A DNA stretch of 63,131 nucleotides from Vermamoeba vermiformis (GCA_045837725.1 JBEWZL010000161.1:1-63131); one strand, 5' to 3'. Shown: positions 12,154 through 25,059, numbered from the stretch's first letter. The notes: generated by a model from the sequence alone, not told the origin. Program-made: numbers and translations.

Positions 12154-14131
12154 ATGCGACAACAACTTGTTGGCTTAGCTTTCTTCTTACTCGTTGCTTG
12201 TGCAACATCTGCTCCTTTGGAAATCCGACCAACGGATTCAGACTGGCTTCCTAAAATCAAAGGACTGACTGCTGGCCAAACTTTGATTGTCCACGCTGGT
12301 ACCTACACTCTTACCTCGAAGTTTTCTACTACTTGGGCCGGCACTGCTGCATCTCCGATCGTGATCCAAGCCGCTTCTGGTGAAGCTCGCCCAGTCTTCA
12401 AGCAAACCTCTGTTCAAAATATTTGGGACGTTAATGGTTCATATTTCACCGTTAAGGGCCTCGAGTTTAGTGGCGGAGGTCGCGGCATCCGCTTGGGAGA
12501 AGTTACCAGTACGCGGTTACAAAACAATACCTCATAATTTGTACTTTTTCTAACATCTTATTATAGATACGAGCCACGTTGTTTTTGATAGTATCTACGT
12601 CCACGACACTGCGGATAACGCATTCAGTGCTAACGACCACAACAAAGTTTACGAGAACATTACTGTTCGATACAGCGAGTTTACCAGAACAGGTACGCTA
12701 TTTACATATACGCAAGATTTTCCGTATCGTATCTTTGCGGGGAATTGCCTCATTTGTTTTTTTCGTCCCATCTACGGACTTGTTTACTGATCCCATATTT
12801 TTAGCCCATACTGGTGAATGCGTCTACCTGGGTTGCCAAGATAATGCCTGCAGAACATTTAACTCGCTCGTTGAGTTCAACTATTGCCACGATACGACTA
12901 CGGACGGATCTGGTTCCGCTGGATCAGGTTTCCAAATCAAGACCGGATCTTACAACAATGTTGTCCGCAACAACGTCTGCAAGAACACTCCTGGTGCTTG
13001 CGTCTTGCTCTATGACGACTATAACCTCGGAGCCAATCTCGTTGAAGGCAATGCTATTTTGAACGTCAAAAACGACAACGGCATTCAAGTGACTGCTGGT
13101 GCTATTGTTAGAAATAACGTTATTATTGGATTCGGTAAGAGTTGTCAAATTGTTGAGCGCATTTGATTCTTTCAATTTACTGGATTTGCTATTTTATCCG
13201 AAGCTGATCTGAATTCATTAGGTGCTGCTGGTATCGCTGTTGCTAACAACCAACCTATGACCGGTTCTACTCCTCGTAATGTCGTCATTGAGCACAACGC
13301 TATTTACAATACTAAGGGCGAGTGCCTTCGTTTAACAAGCATTGCCGCTGATGAAGGTTGGGTCGTTTCGAACAATGCTCTTTACTGCGCTTCATCTATT
13401 GCTATCACTGTTGCTAGCGGCACATTGACTGGTAAGCAGCACTAAAATTTTTGTAACGAATCCGGAATCTGAACGCATCTGAACAGGAGTCCCTGTTACA
13501 AACAACGGATATATTGGTACTGCTCCTACTCTCCCTGCCTCGAACATTAAATTATCAGCCACGGTCGCTCAAGTCTTCGCTGATGTTTTGAACAACAATG
13601 TTTACCCTGCTGTCGGATCCGCACTTATCAAGGCTGGTGATGCTACTCATTCGACTTCAATCGACTTTAACGGATTGGCTCGTGGTAACCCTCCCACTAT
13701 TGGTGCATACGTATGTAAACTGGATATTTATGATGATTACTAAGACTAACTCAATGCAGGAATTCTCGTCGAACACCAATCCTGGCTGGCAAGTCCAAGG
13801 AGGCTTCAAACAACTCGCCAATGGTGCTGCTCCTCCTCCTCCCGTTAGCAATCCTCCTCCTAGCACTCCTCCCCCTAGCAATCCCCCTCCAAGCACTCCT
13901 CCTCCAACTCACACTCCCACTAGCGGATCTGCTCCGACCTCATCCGCGACTCCAGTCGCGGCCAATACCCCAACTGCTGGTACGAATCCACCTTCTACTA
14001 CACCTAGTCCAAGCGATGTTACTCCACAAGCGGCTAATACTCCAGCCTCGTCTATCACTTCAGTCAGTAACACTCGTTCTATTTCAGGTGCTGCTGTCTT
14101 GCTCGTGTTGAGCGCTGTTTTGTTGGCTTAA
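12154..14131 (+). CDS. Secreted right-handed beta-helix protein with GPI-type tail
   Basis: Six exons (12154-12508, 12567-12692, 12805-13134, 13222-13431, 13487-13710, 13760-14131) give 538 residues. A signal peptide (MRQQLVGLAFFLLVACATSA) is followed by repeated coils of a pectate-lyase-like parallel beta-helix: GQTLIVHAGTYTL, YFTVKGLEFSGGGRGI, VVFDSIYVHDTADNAF, NNVVRNNVCKNTPGACVLL and NVVIEHNAIYNTKGECL. The fold fits polysaccharide lyases and hydrolases, but no catalytic set could be named with confidence. A Pro/Ser/Thr linker (repeats of NPPPSTPPP) and a final hydrophobic segment (GAAVLLVLSAVLLA) point to GPI anchoring at the cell surface. It may act on bacterial or fungal wall polymers or be structural. 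Confidence 0.78.
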
Positions 14132-14294
14132 ATTTTGTATACTAGTATTGTAGCGAATTGGGTGACTTTTAATGATTGCCTTAAATGTCATTTTTACATG
14201 CGTCGAAAAAATAAATCGCTAATTTTTTATTTACGACCTTTCAGGGCAAGAAATTAAATATATACCCTGGCAATAATGATGGAAATAATTACAA

Positions 14295-14510
14295 TTAAGA
14301 TACAAATTTTGAGTGGTTTACCAGGTACTTCTCTTTTAAAAGGTCTGTATAGTCATTGAGGTGTAGGTCATTATCGAGATTGGTCAAATGCGAATCCAGC
14401 ATATCTAAGTCCATCGTTGACATTGTTTGTCGTATTTCTTTTAGTTGCCGTTCCAGATTCGCGATTGCTTTGTCGTTCATTTTTTCTATGTTGTTGTCTT
14501 CGCCTTCCAT
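14295..14510 (-). CDS. Small coiled-coil protein, 71 aa, unrecognised
   Basis: A single ORF starts at ATG 14510. The protein is nearly all helix: KMNDKAIANLERQLKEIRQT is a heptad-rich coiled coil, followed by SHLTNLDNDLHLNDYTDLL. The size and composition resemble subunits of tethering, motor or BLOC-type complexes, but I do not recognise the family. An overlapping open stretch upstream in another frame (14707-14486) has its first ATG at about 14650 and could act as an upstream ORF. It diverges from the RhoGAP gene at 14802. Confidence 0.5.
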   Translation of the reverse strand: MEGEDNNIEKMNDKAIANLERQLKEIRQTMSTMDLDMLDSHLTNLDNDLHLNDYTDLLKEKYLVNHSKFVS

Positions 14511-14801
14511 TTTTGCTTGTGATATGATTTGTCACTCTTTCGTAGTAAAATTATCTGGCCTTTTGTCAAAACCAAACCTTTCTTGACACGACGTATGATT
14601 TTCAAATAAAATTCCTGATTTTTCGTACTTCGTGGTGTACGCTGCATAATTATGCTCCAATCAACCAAAACATGGCATTGTTGTTCAGGCAGACACGTGC
14701 ACGACAAAAAGTGGTTTGAAATTTTGCTCTGACTTTTTTAATTCACCTAAGAAAATTGTAGATACCACACTACGCAGAAAATATTTTAATAATACCTGAT
14801 A

Positions 14802-16808
14802 ATGGACTCTCCAAACATTCAAGTACGTTTTACCGATGAGGAACTAGCGCAAAGATTACACGATCAAGAAATGGATAGCTACTTGGCGTCGCAAATGCAA
14901 GCCGAAGCTGATGCTAAAATAGCTAAACAAATAGCTAGTCAAAGAAGTGACGATGAAGGCGCAAAGTCGGATTCAGACAACGAAAGTGAAGAAGAAAAAG
15001 GTCCTCAAAAGAGCGCCACTGCAGGTAAAATATTTTATATATTACGTAGATATCTGTTTTAATATTTGATCGTGAATATTTGCTAATAGAATCAATTTTT
15101 AAATTACTAATTTTTATTTTGTAAATCCAGAAATTGAAGAAGAGCTCGATAAATTCAGCCAAGACATCGAAAAGGGTCTTAAGGATATAGGCACTTCAAT
15201 TACTAGTGTTTGGTCTAAATTCACACAAAAGACGACGCAAGTTTTCGGTCAAGTCAAAACGAAGGTAAAAATTAGACCGCTAGATCCGCTCAAAATTAGC
15301 AATTACGGTTAAATTACGTAATATACTATATATTTGATAATTAAGCGTAATATTCAAACGCTCCGCAAAATCTTTTTCGATCCACTTGCGACTTTTTGAC
15401 TAAATTTCATTCAATTTTTCCAATTTTACATCTCCGTTTATAGCAAGTTAACTGCATTAATGAATTATTCAATTTATATCATTTTATGCATACGAATTAT
15501 TATAATTGTTGAGACTAACCTAAAGCGGAAAATTTTTCGGATTTGCGAAACGCGGAAATTGAATACCCTATTATTACTTTTATAGATTCAGATACTAATA
15601 TTATTTGTACATTTAGGTCGAAGAATCGAGTCAAAAGATTACAGCTCAAGACACTAAAAAGGAGATCAAGAATTTGTTTACTGACTTCAAATCCACTAGC
15701 CAGCAACTCGTTCGCAAATATATTAAAGGTAATACACTTATAATTCATAATATTAATAATTGTAAACGATGCGATTTTGTGTTGGAAATTCGCTTTAGAT
15801 TGAATATTTACTTTTACTGACACGTGCACTTTTCGATAGATAATCCGCACCAAGTATTTGGCCTCACTATTCGCGAAGCATGCAAAGGCCAGCACTCGAT
15901 GCCTTTAGTCGTTGAGCACGCTATTGATATTATTGAAGCTAGAGGTACGTCACTGTTGTAGCCTTAACATACCGATCCACACCGGATCCAATTTCAAACT
16001 TTTGTACCCTCGTTTTTCTTTGTATTACTATTATATAATATTAGTACTTATATATTATGCTTAATAGGTCTCAGAGAGCCTGGTATTTTCAAGTTGAGTG
16101 GTACCTCGCAAACACAACTGACGGAGATCAAGAACTTGTACGATTCAGGCGCAGTCGTTGATTTGTCAATGTACGACGTCAATCTCGTTGCTGAATTGTT
16201 GTTGGCGTATTTCCGTGACTTGCCTGAACAAATCATTCCTAATGACGTTGATGAAATTGGTACGTATTAACTCTCGATCCAGATCTTCTTTCAACACTTC
16301 ATAATCGTCCTTACTTAGTAATAGCAATAATTATATTAAAATACTGTTATCTAGTATAGCGAGTTTAATACTGATTGTAAATGTAGGTCGCGCTGATTAC
16401 GTTGCACGCATTACAAAACTGCGCACGTTGATCCAATCAATTCCTCGTGAAAACAAAGCAGTGTTGAAGCGACTGTGCGGCATGTGGAAGAAATTGTTGG
16501 CGAACTCGGATGAGAATCAATTGTTGGTTGAAGATCTGGTGGATGCGTTTGGCCCTGGACTCGTGAAACATTTCGGATCTGCCGAGTCACACGAAGTCGT
16601 CAAATTTATTGTTGGCAAGTCAGACGAGCTGTTCAGTCTCGTCTATGATCCGAGAAGCCAAACATTGACCTCGAGTGATGGCACTGATGCTCAATCTAAT
16701 AACAACAATGGCAGTCCTCAGAACGGATCCAACAAACCCGGCAATAATCCCAACAAGCGCTTAATTGTTGAAGAGGAAGAAGACACTGAAGAGGTCTTTG
16801 AGATGTAA
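14802..16808 (+). CDS. RhoGAP domain protein with Lys at the arginine-finger position
   Basis: Six exons (14802-15024, 15131-15264, 15617-15728, 15840-15944, 16068-16259, 16387-16808) give 395 residues. The N-terminal third is charged and helical (FTDEELAQRLHDQEMDSYLA). The RhoGAP domain starts near DNPHQVFGLTIREAC and runs through MPLVVEHAIDIIEARG, VAELLLAYFRDLPEQIIP and NQLLVEDLVDAFGPGLVKH. In active RhoGAPs the catalytic arginine sits in a GIFRxSG motif; here the sequence reads REPGIFKLSGTSQTQL, with lysine in its place. The acidic, Asn-rich tail is low in complexity. Family knowledge says loss of this arginine severely reduces GTPase activation, so it may bind Rho/Rac mainly as a scaffold. 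That is an inference. Confidence 0.85.
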
Positions 16809-17223
16809 CGAAGATTTACCTAATAAGGAAACGAGTACTTCATTGGGTAAGCGATCGAAGATTTCTTTTTGACACGTGGAATCATATTTTCAACATTTTC
16901 GCGTGTCAAAGAAAGAATTGTTACTTTGTACATAATTAAAATTAATTTATTTAATTATTTCGACTCGCGGCCTAAGTAATTTAAAAGGGTACTAGAGTAA
17001 GTTTGATTGAAAAATGGATCTGACAAGAGCATAGTTGGCTTGCCTTAGTTGGTGATTTTTTACCCCATGTTTACCTCTTCCTGATTTTTTGGTTCTTTTC
17101 TGCTAGATCCGAAAAAATTCAGAAAAATGTCCATAAATCGACATGTTTGATTCATTAACGTTCAATTATTCCAGCGATCTTTAAAGAAACAACCACTTGA
17201 TAAGTTAAACAGACTGTGCACCA
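16809..17223. other. Intergenic with an inverted repeat
   Basis: No gene is seen. At 16863-16915 an imperfect inverted repeat (CTTTTTGACACG against CGTGTCAAAGAAAG, 25-nt loop) carries the TGACACG core found elsewhere. It lies about 55 nt after the RhoGAP stop and could lie in its 3' UTR. Confidence 0.5.
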
Positions 17224-18095
17224 ATGCCTCCTAAAAAGAAAGCAGATCAGAGCGAATCCCCGAAGAAAACCTCCAAACCACGCGTTTTCTACCCTAACGT
17301 GGTCGAAATCTCTCCTACAAATAAGACAACGTGTTTATCGTGCGATGGAGTGATAGAGAAAGGAGATTTTCGAGTAACTGAAGCAGATGCGACCCGCAAC
17401 TCGCAGTTTGGTGGAGGTGAAGGAGCAAGTCGTGGTTATGGAGTATTTAAATCATATGCACATTTAACCTGCCACGAGGTAATTATTCGGTTGATTAAAA
17501 TATCTATTCAACCAATTTTTTTTCTTGTAATTTACGATTTCAGCTCAGCTGCAATTAATGATGCCCCTACTTAGTATACCTCAAATTTTAGAATTTCAGG
17601 GCTCAATAATTAAAATTAATTTGACGATTTTATTTTCGTTTAGCCTCCTGCTTGGCTTTACCCGCTGAGTGCCGCGTCATTCAAATTCCCCAAGAAGTTG
17701 ACACCAGCCCAGAAAACAAAATTTGAGGAGTGGCTTAGCAATAGAAACGGTAACGAATCCGATCGAAAAAAACTGGCGCGAAAGTACTTACTTCTTGATC
17801 TACTGTAGAAAGAGGAGCAGGAGACGAAGATTACTACATGCGTAATAAGAAGTGGCTGGTGCTCGTTGATTTGGAAGGTGCTAAAGTGTACAGCAAGAAA
17901 AAATTGTCCGTGCCACGAAAGATCGACGGAAAAAAGAAGATAGTCGATGAGGACGATGATGAGTCAGATAGCCCAAAGAAAAAAAGTACTACTAAGAAGA
18001 AAACTGCGGCAACTAAGAAGCGAAAACGCGACGATGAAGACGAGGAAGAAGATGACGAAGAAAAACCACCAAAAAAGAAGCTGAAAGCCAAATAA
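17224..18095 (+). CDS. Nuclear protein with PARP-type zinc-finger-like domain
   Basis: Three exons (17224-17478, 17644-17749, 17809-18095) give 215 residues. After a basic start (MPPKKKADQSESPKKTSKPR) comes a Cys-x2-Cys (TTCLSCDGVIEKGDFRV) and a His-x2-Cys (YAHLTCHEPPAWLYPL), the spacing and context of a PARP-type finger, then FPKKLTPAQKTKFEEWL. PARP fingers recognise DNA breaks. The C-terminus has alternating acidic and lysine blocks (ESDSPKKKSTTKKK, KKRKRDDEDEEEDDEE) typical of nuclear chromatin proteins. No catalytic domain is present, so the role is probably DNA or chromatin binding. The finger assignment is by eye only. Confidence 0.6.
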
Positions 18096-18276
18096 GGAAC
18101 GTTGGCTTTTACTTTCTATAGAAAGTAAACAAGGGTAGACAATATGTAGGTAAATATTTATTTCGGGCTCGTTACTAAATTTGGATCTTCTGTTACAAAA
18201 ATGTGTTGCTTTTATTTTCTAACTTGTACGTAATCTAATAGGTAACCTCTTGTCATTTGTAATTAGGAACATATAA

Positions 18277-20690
18277 ATGGCGACAAGAGAACAAAATAGG
18301 TCATTAGTCCCAAAATCTCGGATTTCGCGTCGATCAGCAACGTGGATTGCAATTATTATCTTACTCAATATTGAATTGGTATCATCTCAACTGGGCGCAA
18401 CTGAAATAGACGCTCTAAACGACATTAAAGCCTCTATTGTACCAGCAAACCTTTGGGACACATCGAATCCGGACCAGTGCGCCTGGCCTGGCATTTCCTG
18501 CATTATAATATCGAATACTCAATATGTTTTTGAAATGTAAGTCAAACCAAAAGTAATTTCCAAAGGGTTAAACGACTGCGAAAGATGCAACTTAATTTTT
18601 ATTTGTGCGTTTCGAAATTTTGAATTTTTTTAATAAGAGTATTATTATATCGAACGCATTATTTCAATATTGGATCGATAATTTTCATACCTAATTTGGC
18701 TGATTATTTACTAACGTTAACTTTACCTACGCAGAAGTTTGTACTTTGGTACTTCATTTCAAATAGCCATTCCTGCTACGTTTCAAAATTTTGCGAATAT
18801 TAATTCACTCAGTATTGCCAATGCGACGCTTACTGCGCCGTTGCCAAATCTTGGTGCTATGAAAGCGATCCAGTTAACCAACGTATCCAACATCCAGTGG
18901 TCAGCCAGTTCTTCGCTTAGAAATATTAACTTACTATACTGTACTATGGATGCACTACCCGTACTCTCGAATTATCCTAGTCTTCAATACTACATACTTA
19001 TTGGCGGATCTGCTACGAACAACGCGTTCTCGATCACTTGCCCTCAAGGATATGGCTTACTTGTGCTACACATTGCAAGAATAGCTGTTGTTGGATCAAT
19101 TCCTGACCTCACCGGGTGTACTTCAATACAAATTGTAATATTGAGCGATCTGGGTCTGCTGAGCGGCCAACTTCAGTCACTAGCCGTATCGACAGTTTTG
19201 CAACTCACTTACTCTGGCAATCAACTGACTGGAACTATACCACCTGAAATCATAGCACTGAAAACCTTATTCTTTTTGGATCTATCGTACAACAAACTTA
19301 GCGGAACTTTGGATCCGGCAGTCTTTTCAAAACCGGCTTTAGTTGGCTTGAGCTTAGTAGGCAATCAATTTGAGGGCACTATACCTGATACTTTTCAAAC
19401 CTCGGCATTGAGTGCACTCGCCTTGGGAAGCAACAAACTCAACGGAACAATTCCATCGAGCTTGGTTGCTCATCCAAAAACTACGTTGCTTGACTTGCAA
19501 AACAACCAATTGACTGGCACTATCCCGAAATTTGCTGCGATTGGCTTGACAACTTTGAAATTGAACAACAATCAATTTACTGGAACGATCCCGGATATTT
19601 TCTACTCGAATGTGACTTACAGCCAGATCGACTTGAGCAACAATCAGCTTATTGGATCAATACCAGCATCATTATATAGAGCTCAAAATATTACGACTGC
19701 ATTGAGTTTGGCTAACAACACTTTGAGCGGATGCGTCGAAACCGCACAGTACACTGTCCCACAATTATGCGACTTATCGGGCAACTTTTTTTGTTGCAAA
19801 TCTGATACTCCATTGTGCCCGGTAGTAACAAACTGTAAGCGATCATATTGAAGTACTATCCAATCATTTCTAACGAAATTTCATAGGTCGAACATGCCCT
19901 CTGCCAAAACCGACGGAAAATGCCACGTGTATTGTCGATTCAAACGGCAATCCTGTCTGGCTCGTGATTGGTGACCTCATTATTTCAGCGAACAATACAA
20001 ACAGCACTGCCATTCAGAACGGCTATGTTGATGGTAACTTGGTCACGATCACTTCAGTCACCATTGACGGCGTTACTGTGACTGGCAACTTGACCGTAAT
20101 TGGTGATTTGACTGTCAACGCCGGTGTCATTAAAGTGCAAGGGTGTGCTTATGTGAACGGTAATTACGATCTGAATAATAGTGCGGCAAACATGCTGACT
20201 GACACTTGTTGACAGGTTCGTTGACACTTAACTTGACACCTGAAGAGATTGACCAGTTGTCTTTGAACGGAACTATAACACGTGATTTGATTCAATATGA
20301 CGCACTATGCGCTGATTCAACGGTTAAATTTGATACAATTGTCGTTCAAGGAGATGGTAAGTTACTCGATTTTTGATAAAAGCCTAATAATGTATGACAG
20401 TCGATTGCACTGAGTTGACTGGCAAGCAACAGAATTCACCTGGTTTAGTGTCTATCGTTGTGACAGCGTCAAAAATAGATTGCCCGGTTATAACCCCCAA
20501 CGCCCAACCATCGCCTCCAAATCAACTTCCTGATTGGGCAATTGGAGTAATCGTTGGTGGTTCTTGTCTAATTGTCGGAGTTATTATAATGGCAGTGTTA
20601 GTAAGCAGACATCTGAAGTTGAAGAAAAAAGAAAAAGGAATTAATCAGCGGATGGTGTCAGCCTCGACCAGCGTTCCACCTCTGCAATAA
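18277..20690 (+). CDS. Type I membrane leucine-rich-repeat protein
   Basis: Five exons (18277-18536, 18735-19834, 19887-20159, 20216-20356, 20401-20690) give 687 residues. A basic N-terminus precedes a signal anchor (WIAIIILLNIELVSSQ). An LRRNT-like cap follows (CAWPGISC), then plant-type LRRs with the repeat LxxNxLTGTIPxx (SGNQLTGTIPPEI, LSYNKLSGTLDP, LQNNQLTGTIPKF). A Cys-rich cap (CDLSGNFFCC) and a Thr/Asn-rich N-glycosylatable region follow. One transmembrane helix (WAIGVIVGGSCLIVGVIIM) precedes a short lysine-rich tail (SRHLKLKKKEKG) with no kinase. It is likely a surface adhesion or recognition receptor. The 56-nt intron 20160-20215 is needed to avoid an in-frame stop and keeps the frame. 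Confidence 0.82.
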
Positions 20691-20865
20691 GAAATTGAAT
20701 AATGATATTAATGTACAGAACGTAATATAGAGAATTATTTTTTTTATGTAAATCGGCAAAGCACTTCGGAGTTTATTTTATTTTCATTATAGAACGTTAG
20801 TTAATTCAACCACAAGACAATCGCATTTCAAAGGAAGTCAAAATAATCACTTAGGATAATCTCAT

Positions 20866-22563
20866 ATGAGCATTTTGGAGCTGCCTAAAGAGATTCTGCA
20901 AGAGATTTGGCGATTTATCGTCGAGATCGAGGATATTCTTCGGTATGCACAATAATGGCTCATATATATTTTTAAATTTACTTTCATATAAATATTCATT
21001 GTTGGTAATATATCCTATTATTTTGATTGTTATTGAAATTTAATATTAATTTTTTCAATATTTTCTCAGGTTTGGAGCGACATGCAAGAAAATGGATTCT
21101 TTGTCATTCACAGTGGATAGGCACATACATTTGACCGAAGATTATCCAATGGAGATTTGGAAAAATATTCTCTCGCGGGATCTGCAGCACGTGCGAACAT
21201 TGTCGTGCGATTATTACTACAGTTCTAGAAAACACTCGGAGGCAATTTGGGTCATCGACAAATTAATACCTCTATCGACATTACGTAACCTCAATGACTT
21301 CAGGTGCCAATTTATAAATATTGGACGATCTGATGAACCAAACTTGGCGCCAAAATTTCTGGATCTGACGCAGACTATCAAAAACATGACCTGGCTTGAG
21401 AATATAGAAGCTTTATTTCCTTTACCAAATAATTGCAATATTGGCGAGTTATTTAAAGATCACTCGATATTGACAAAGTTAGCGGTAATCTTTGGTGAAG
21501 GTAATACCTAGTTAAAACCAAAAATTTATATTTAATATTAATAGATTAATTTAATTAGGTATCGGCTATAATACACTTACTCAAATCAAATCATTGGAAG
21601 TTTCATACTGTGAAATTACCCCGAAAGTTTTTCAACAAATCGTTTCGTTAGATAATTTGACCGAGCTAGATCTATCCGAGACATGTGGAATGGAAGCGGA
21701 ATTATATCAATTATCGAAATTGACTAATTTGGAAGTGATCCATTTGAACGGCTTGGCAACCGTTATAGATCTGAAAATACTAGAGTCTTTGCCAAAATTG
21801 GACAAGTTATTGATCGATTCAGGAGAAGAAGAGTACATGGTCGAGCAAATTTCAATCGAAGATTTAAACAGATTGACACGATTAAAGCATTTGGACATTT
21901 ATGGCGGCAAGAATTTCTCGGATCTTGATCCGACAAGAATCGCCAATCTGACCAATCTAGAATATTTATGTTTCGAGATGAAAGTAAACGGCAAATATGG
22001 ATCTTTTGCAGATTTTTCAGTGTTCGAAAGATTAACAGCGCTGGAGATCTTTGATGCTTCGGATGTGAAGCACATCCACCTTCCACACAGATTGAAACAC
22101 CTAACAATACGAGAATTACAATACGAGGATGCTATGAATCATATATGTCAAGTTGATAGTATCAAATCATTGTCTCTCTACTGGTGGGGTGAATCTGCGG
22201 AATCGCTGATCCAGATCAGCCGATTGACGAACCTCCGCAACATTTCATTAACATTTTCTCAGAAACTAGAAGGTAAATTTTCCCAAGCAGTCTAGTGACA
22301 TTCTCAAATACGTATTTAAGTTTAAAAAAAAATCGATCGGATCTGACACTAATTTTTCAGGGCAAGTTCTCCCTCACTTGACAGGCCTACATCGTCTACA
22401 ATCAATGAATATAGATATTATAAGTACATTGCAAGATGTTGATGCACTTAAACAATTAACGCAGCTTCAGCAATTGACCATTAGTAAAGTCTCTCGAAAC
22501 TGTCCATTGACACTGCGCGAAATTCGTCAACAACTGCCTTTTGTAGTATTTAAATATAGATAA
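20866..22563 (+). CDS. F-box-like protein with leucine-rich repeats
   Basis: Four exons (20866-20942, 21070-21500, 21559-22272, 22361-22563) give 474 residues. The N-terminus (MSILELPKEILQEIWRFIVE, then LRFGATCKKM) has the usual F-box layout. The rest is irregular LRR: LDNLTELDLSETCGM, KLTNLEVIHLNGL, LTRLKHLDIYGG, LTNLEYLCFEM, LTNLRNISLTFS. F-box/LRR proteins are substrate receptors of SCF ubiquitin ligases. There is no signal peptide, so it is likely cytosolic or nuclear. Substrate unknown. Confidence 0.72.
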
Positions 22564-22769
22564 CATTCACATTTCAAAACTTTATACCTAGATCCACCGG
22601 ATTATGAATGCATTACCAGAAGAGATTCTTCCAGTACAGACATTTGGCCGACAGCGGAAGTCGCAACGATGACACACATCGTTGTGAGGAAACTTGAAAG
22701 AAGTTATTCAGTTTTGAGACGTCAAATGTCAGTTAGCTGGTCTTAAATAAACCGAAAAATTTATAAAAC

Positions 22770-24880
22770 GAGCAATTATTCTACGTAAGTAAACGAAACA
22801 ATTAACAAAGATTGCCGTATTTAATCAAAATAACGTCTTGTATCTATTTCGCTAGCTTTGCGCTAACGAGTATCGCGAGGCAGAGACTCAACAGAGTGCT
22901 TGGGCGGTAGATTTCACCAGCACTCGTGAGGCCATTGTTGTTGCGTGGAGTTGCAGTACTTGGAGCGATGGCTGTTTGAGGTTGATTCGGATTAATTGAT
23001 GGGCTACTTGATGAGCACACTACAGTCACTGATTGCAACACGGATTCTGCACCAAATCGTTGGATCTCAAAGTCGACTTGAACGGTGTCGGTACTAACAT
23101 TGGAATAATTATGAACAACTGTCGTTATCATTGACGCACAATCTGATTGCGTTGTGGTGCACACCTGGTTTGCATCAAAGTCGTTCATGTTGCATGAGTC
23201 CACCAGGGCATATTGAGAGCACGTGTAGTTTAGTGGTTCAAAAAGACAACGAGGAACAGAGTGAATGACTTTGTTGCCGTCAATAAGCAAATTTTTGTCG
23301 GTCAAAGTCATTGACAAGCCGAAATAGAGCTGGTTGATAGAGCCAGATATCAAGCCAACAACCGACCACGTGCCTTGACGTCGTTGAATCACAGCGACTC
23401 TGCCAGTCTCGTTGCTTTTTTGCTCAAAGAGTGGTGCGGAGACCAAAACGGTGTCTTGGCCAATAGGCAGAATGTCGTAGCCAAAGCCTCCCTGTGTTAA
23501 GCCAACGTCTGAATCATTCGTTGGCGTCAACGTCTTCCGAGAACCATTTGCAGCAATAATGTACGTGTAGAGGAAGGTTGAAGCACTCGAAAAAATGGTA
23601 TCGTTCCCGTTCCAAGCCAGATCGTTGATGCCAAACAAACGGGTTGAGCCGTTAAATGAAGTGTTAAGGGTCCAAGTCCAATCTAACCCTTCATAGATGT
23701 TTATCTTGCCCGTTAGAGAGGTTTCTTGGCTGAAGGCGATTAACGTAGTGTCAGTAAAGTGAAACACTGGCTTCCATCGTCGAAGGGCCAAACCAGAGGT
23801 AGATCCAAATTGCAAGTTTTCCTTGAACGTGAAATTTCCAACGAGCGTCCATTGCAAGTTGACTAGTGCAAAGTGATATATTGATGCTGGTCTTGGAGCA
23901 AATGTTGAGCTAAAAGAACTGAAGGCAGCCAGAAATCCATCGGACAAAAATCGGACAAATTCGATGGTAGAGCCATTGATGTTTGGCTGCTGAATGTTGC
24001 TGATTGAACCATTATCTTCCACCTTGAAAATGATCAAAGTCGATGGAGCTATTCCGAGTTTGTCAAAGTACGATGTTGCGACCCATCTTCCATTCGTATC
24101 AACATCGGAATAAAACGACGTGGAGTTGGAGGGCAAGTTGAACGTAGCAAATGAATCAAATCCACCTGTCTGGTTTTGTTTCAGAACTTGGATTTGACCA
24201 GGATTGTTCATAATGGAAACCAGCCAATCATTGACGACTCGGATCGTTCCTCCAGCGTAGCTGCTGATGGAACTTGCCAAGTCGATCGCCGTGTTAATTT
24301 GAGCTTCAACGATCTAGTCATGTACAACGGATCAATAACAAAAAAATCAGTAAAAAGATATTTTTTCTGCATACCGGCAATGAGCCATTGACTGTCAAAA
24401 CAGGCATTTGCGCATGTGTCACCGAGACTAGGGCAACAGCGATACATAATGCTGTTATGATGCGGTTCATGATTGTGTTGTTCAGTGAACTTGCAAGTAT
24501 CGTATCGAATTTGTGCAAATTTTTGACTCTAATCATGTACCCGAGGTATCTGATTTTCCGAGAAATTCTTTCGCAAAATAAGCAAGTGCAAAGCCTGTCA
24601 CGTGTCACAAAGTAACCGGACTCATTTTGGTGGTCAGATTCTTTCACCTATCGTACTTTTTTATGTTTATACTTACATATATGATATTCATGACTATTCA
24701 TTGGTGCTTATGAAGTATCAGAATTCGCGCAAAGATTCGGGGCAACTTGACTAAACGAAAGATCCGGACACGAACTCTGCCAGCATGTGAGCCAATAATG
24801 CTCGTACATTTGTATTCATGATCACCTGAAAAAGATATTATCTATTGATTTATACAGCGAAGAAGTCTGATCCGTTCTTT
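22770..24880. repeat. Left arm of a ~2.1-kb inverted duplication
   Basis: This block holds propeller-like gene A plus about 400 nt of its upstream and about 70 nt of its downstream sequence. In reverse complement it matches about 58395-60541 at roughly 85-90% by eye, in non-coding as well as coding parts (for example the TTTGTGACACGTGACAGG upstream segment and the TAATCAATAGATAA-type far end). The arms are about 33.5 kb apart. Confidence 0.85.
22844..24470 (-). CDS. Secreted propeller-like GPI-type surface protein, copy A
   Basis: Two exons, 24470-24375 and 24313-22844, give 521 residues. A signal peptide (MNRIITALCIAVALVSVTHA) precedes a repetitive extracellular region with blade-like units (DWLVSIMNNPGQIQVLKQNQ, WVATSYFDKLGIAPSTLIIF, QDTVLVSAPLFEQKSNETGR, VAVIQRRQGTWSVVG) that resemble a beta-propeller of the FG-GAP/integrin-alpha kind. 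A Cys-rich module (CLFEPLNYTCSQYALVDSC) follows, then a Ser/Pro/Asn linker and a hydrophobic tail (TLLSLCLAILVSAKLAK). It has many N-glycosylation sites. It is about 85-90% identical to copy B at 58833-60471. The single short intron after codon 32 is shared by both copies. Function unknown; likely surface recognition or adhesion. Confidence 0.8.
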
Positions 24881-25059
24881 GCCGTCGGATGTCGTCATCA
24901 AAATCTTGCGCTATCAATCTCGGTGATAATAATTACTCAACAATTTTACGGTTTTGAATAAGTAACGATAAAATATGAGAAAATTTTGTATGGTGTGGTT
25001 TCGATCTGGCTCTAGCAATTAAATTGTCATGGACCTATTTACAGTATTTTTCATACCGT
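24881..25059. other. Short spacer between copy A and the copper ATPase
   Basis: No gene is seen. It holds the 3' end of the copper ATPase transcript; copy A's promoter lies in 24471-24880. Confidence 0.3.

Noticed and set aside
13657-13896. Minus-strand Gly-rich frame
   Set aside because: Mirror of the Pro-rich linker of the beta-helix protein.
14486-14707. Minus-strand 73-codon frame upstream of the small coiled-coil gene
   Set aside because: No ATG until about codon 20; overlaps the better supported 71-residue ORF. At most an upstream ORF.
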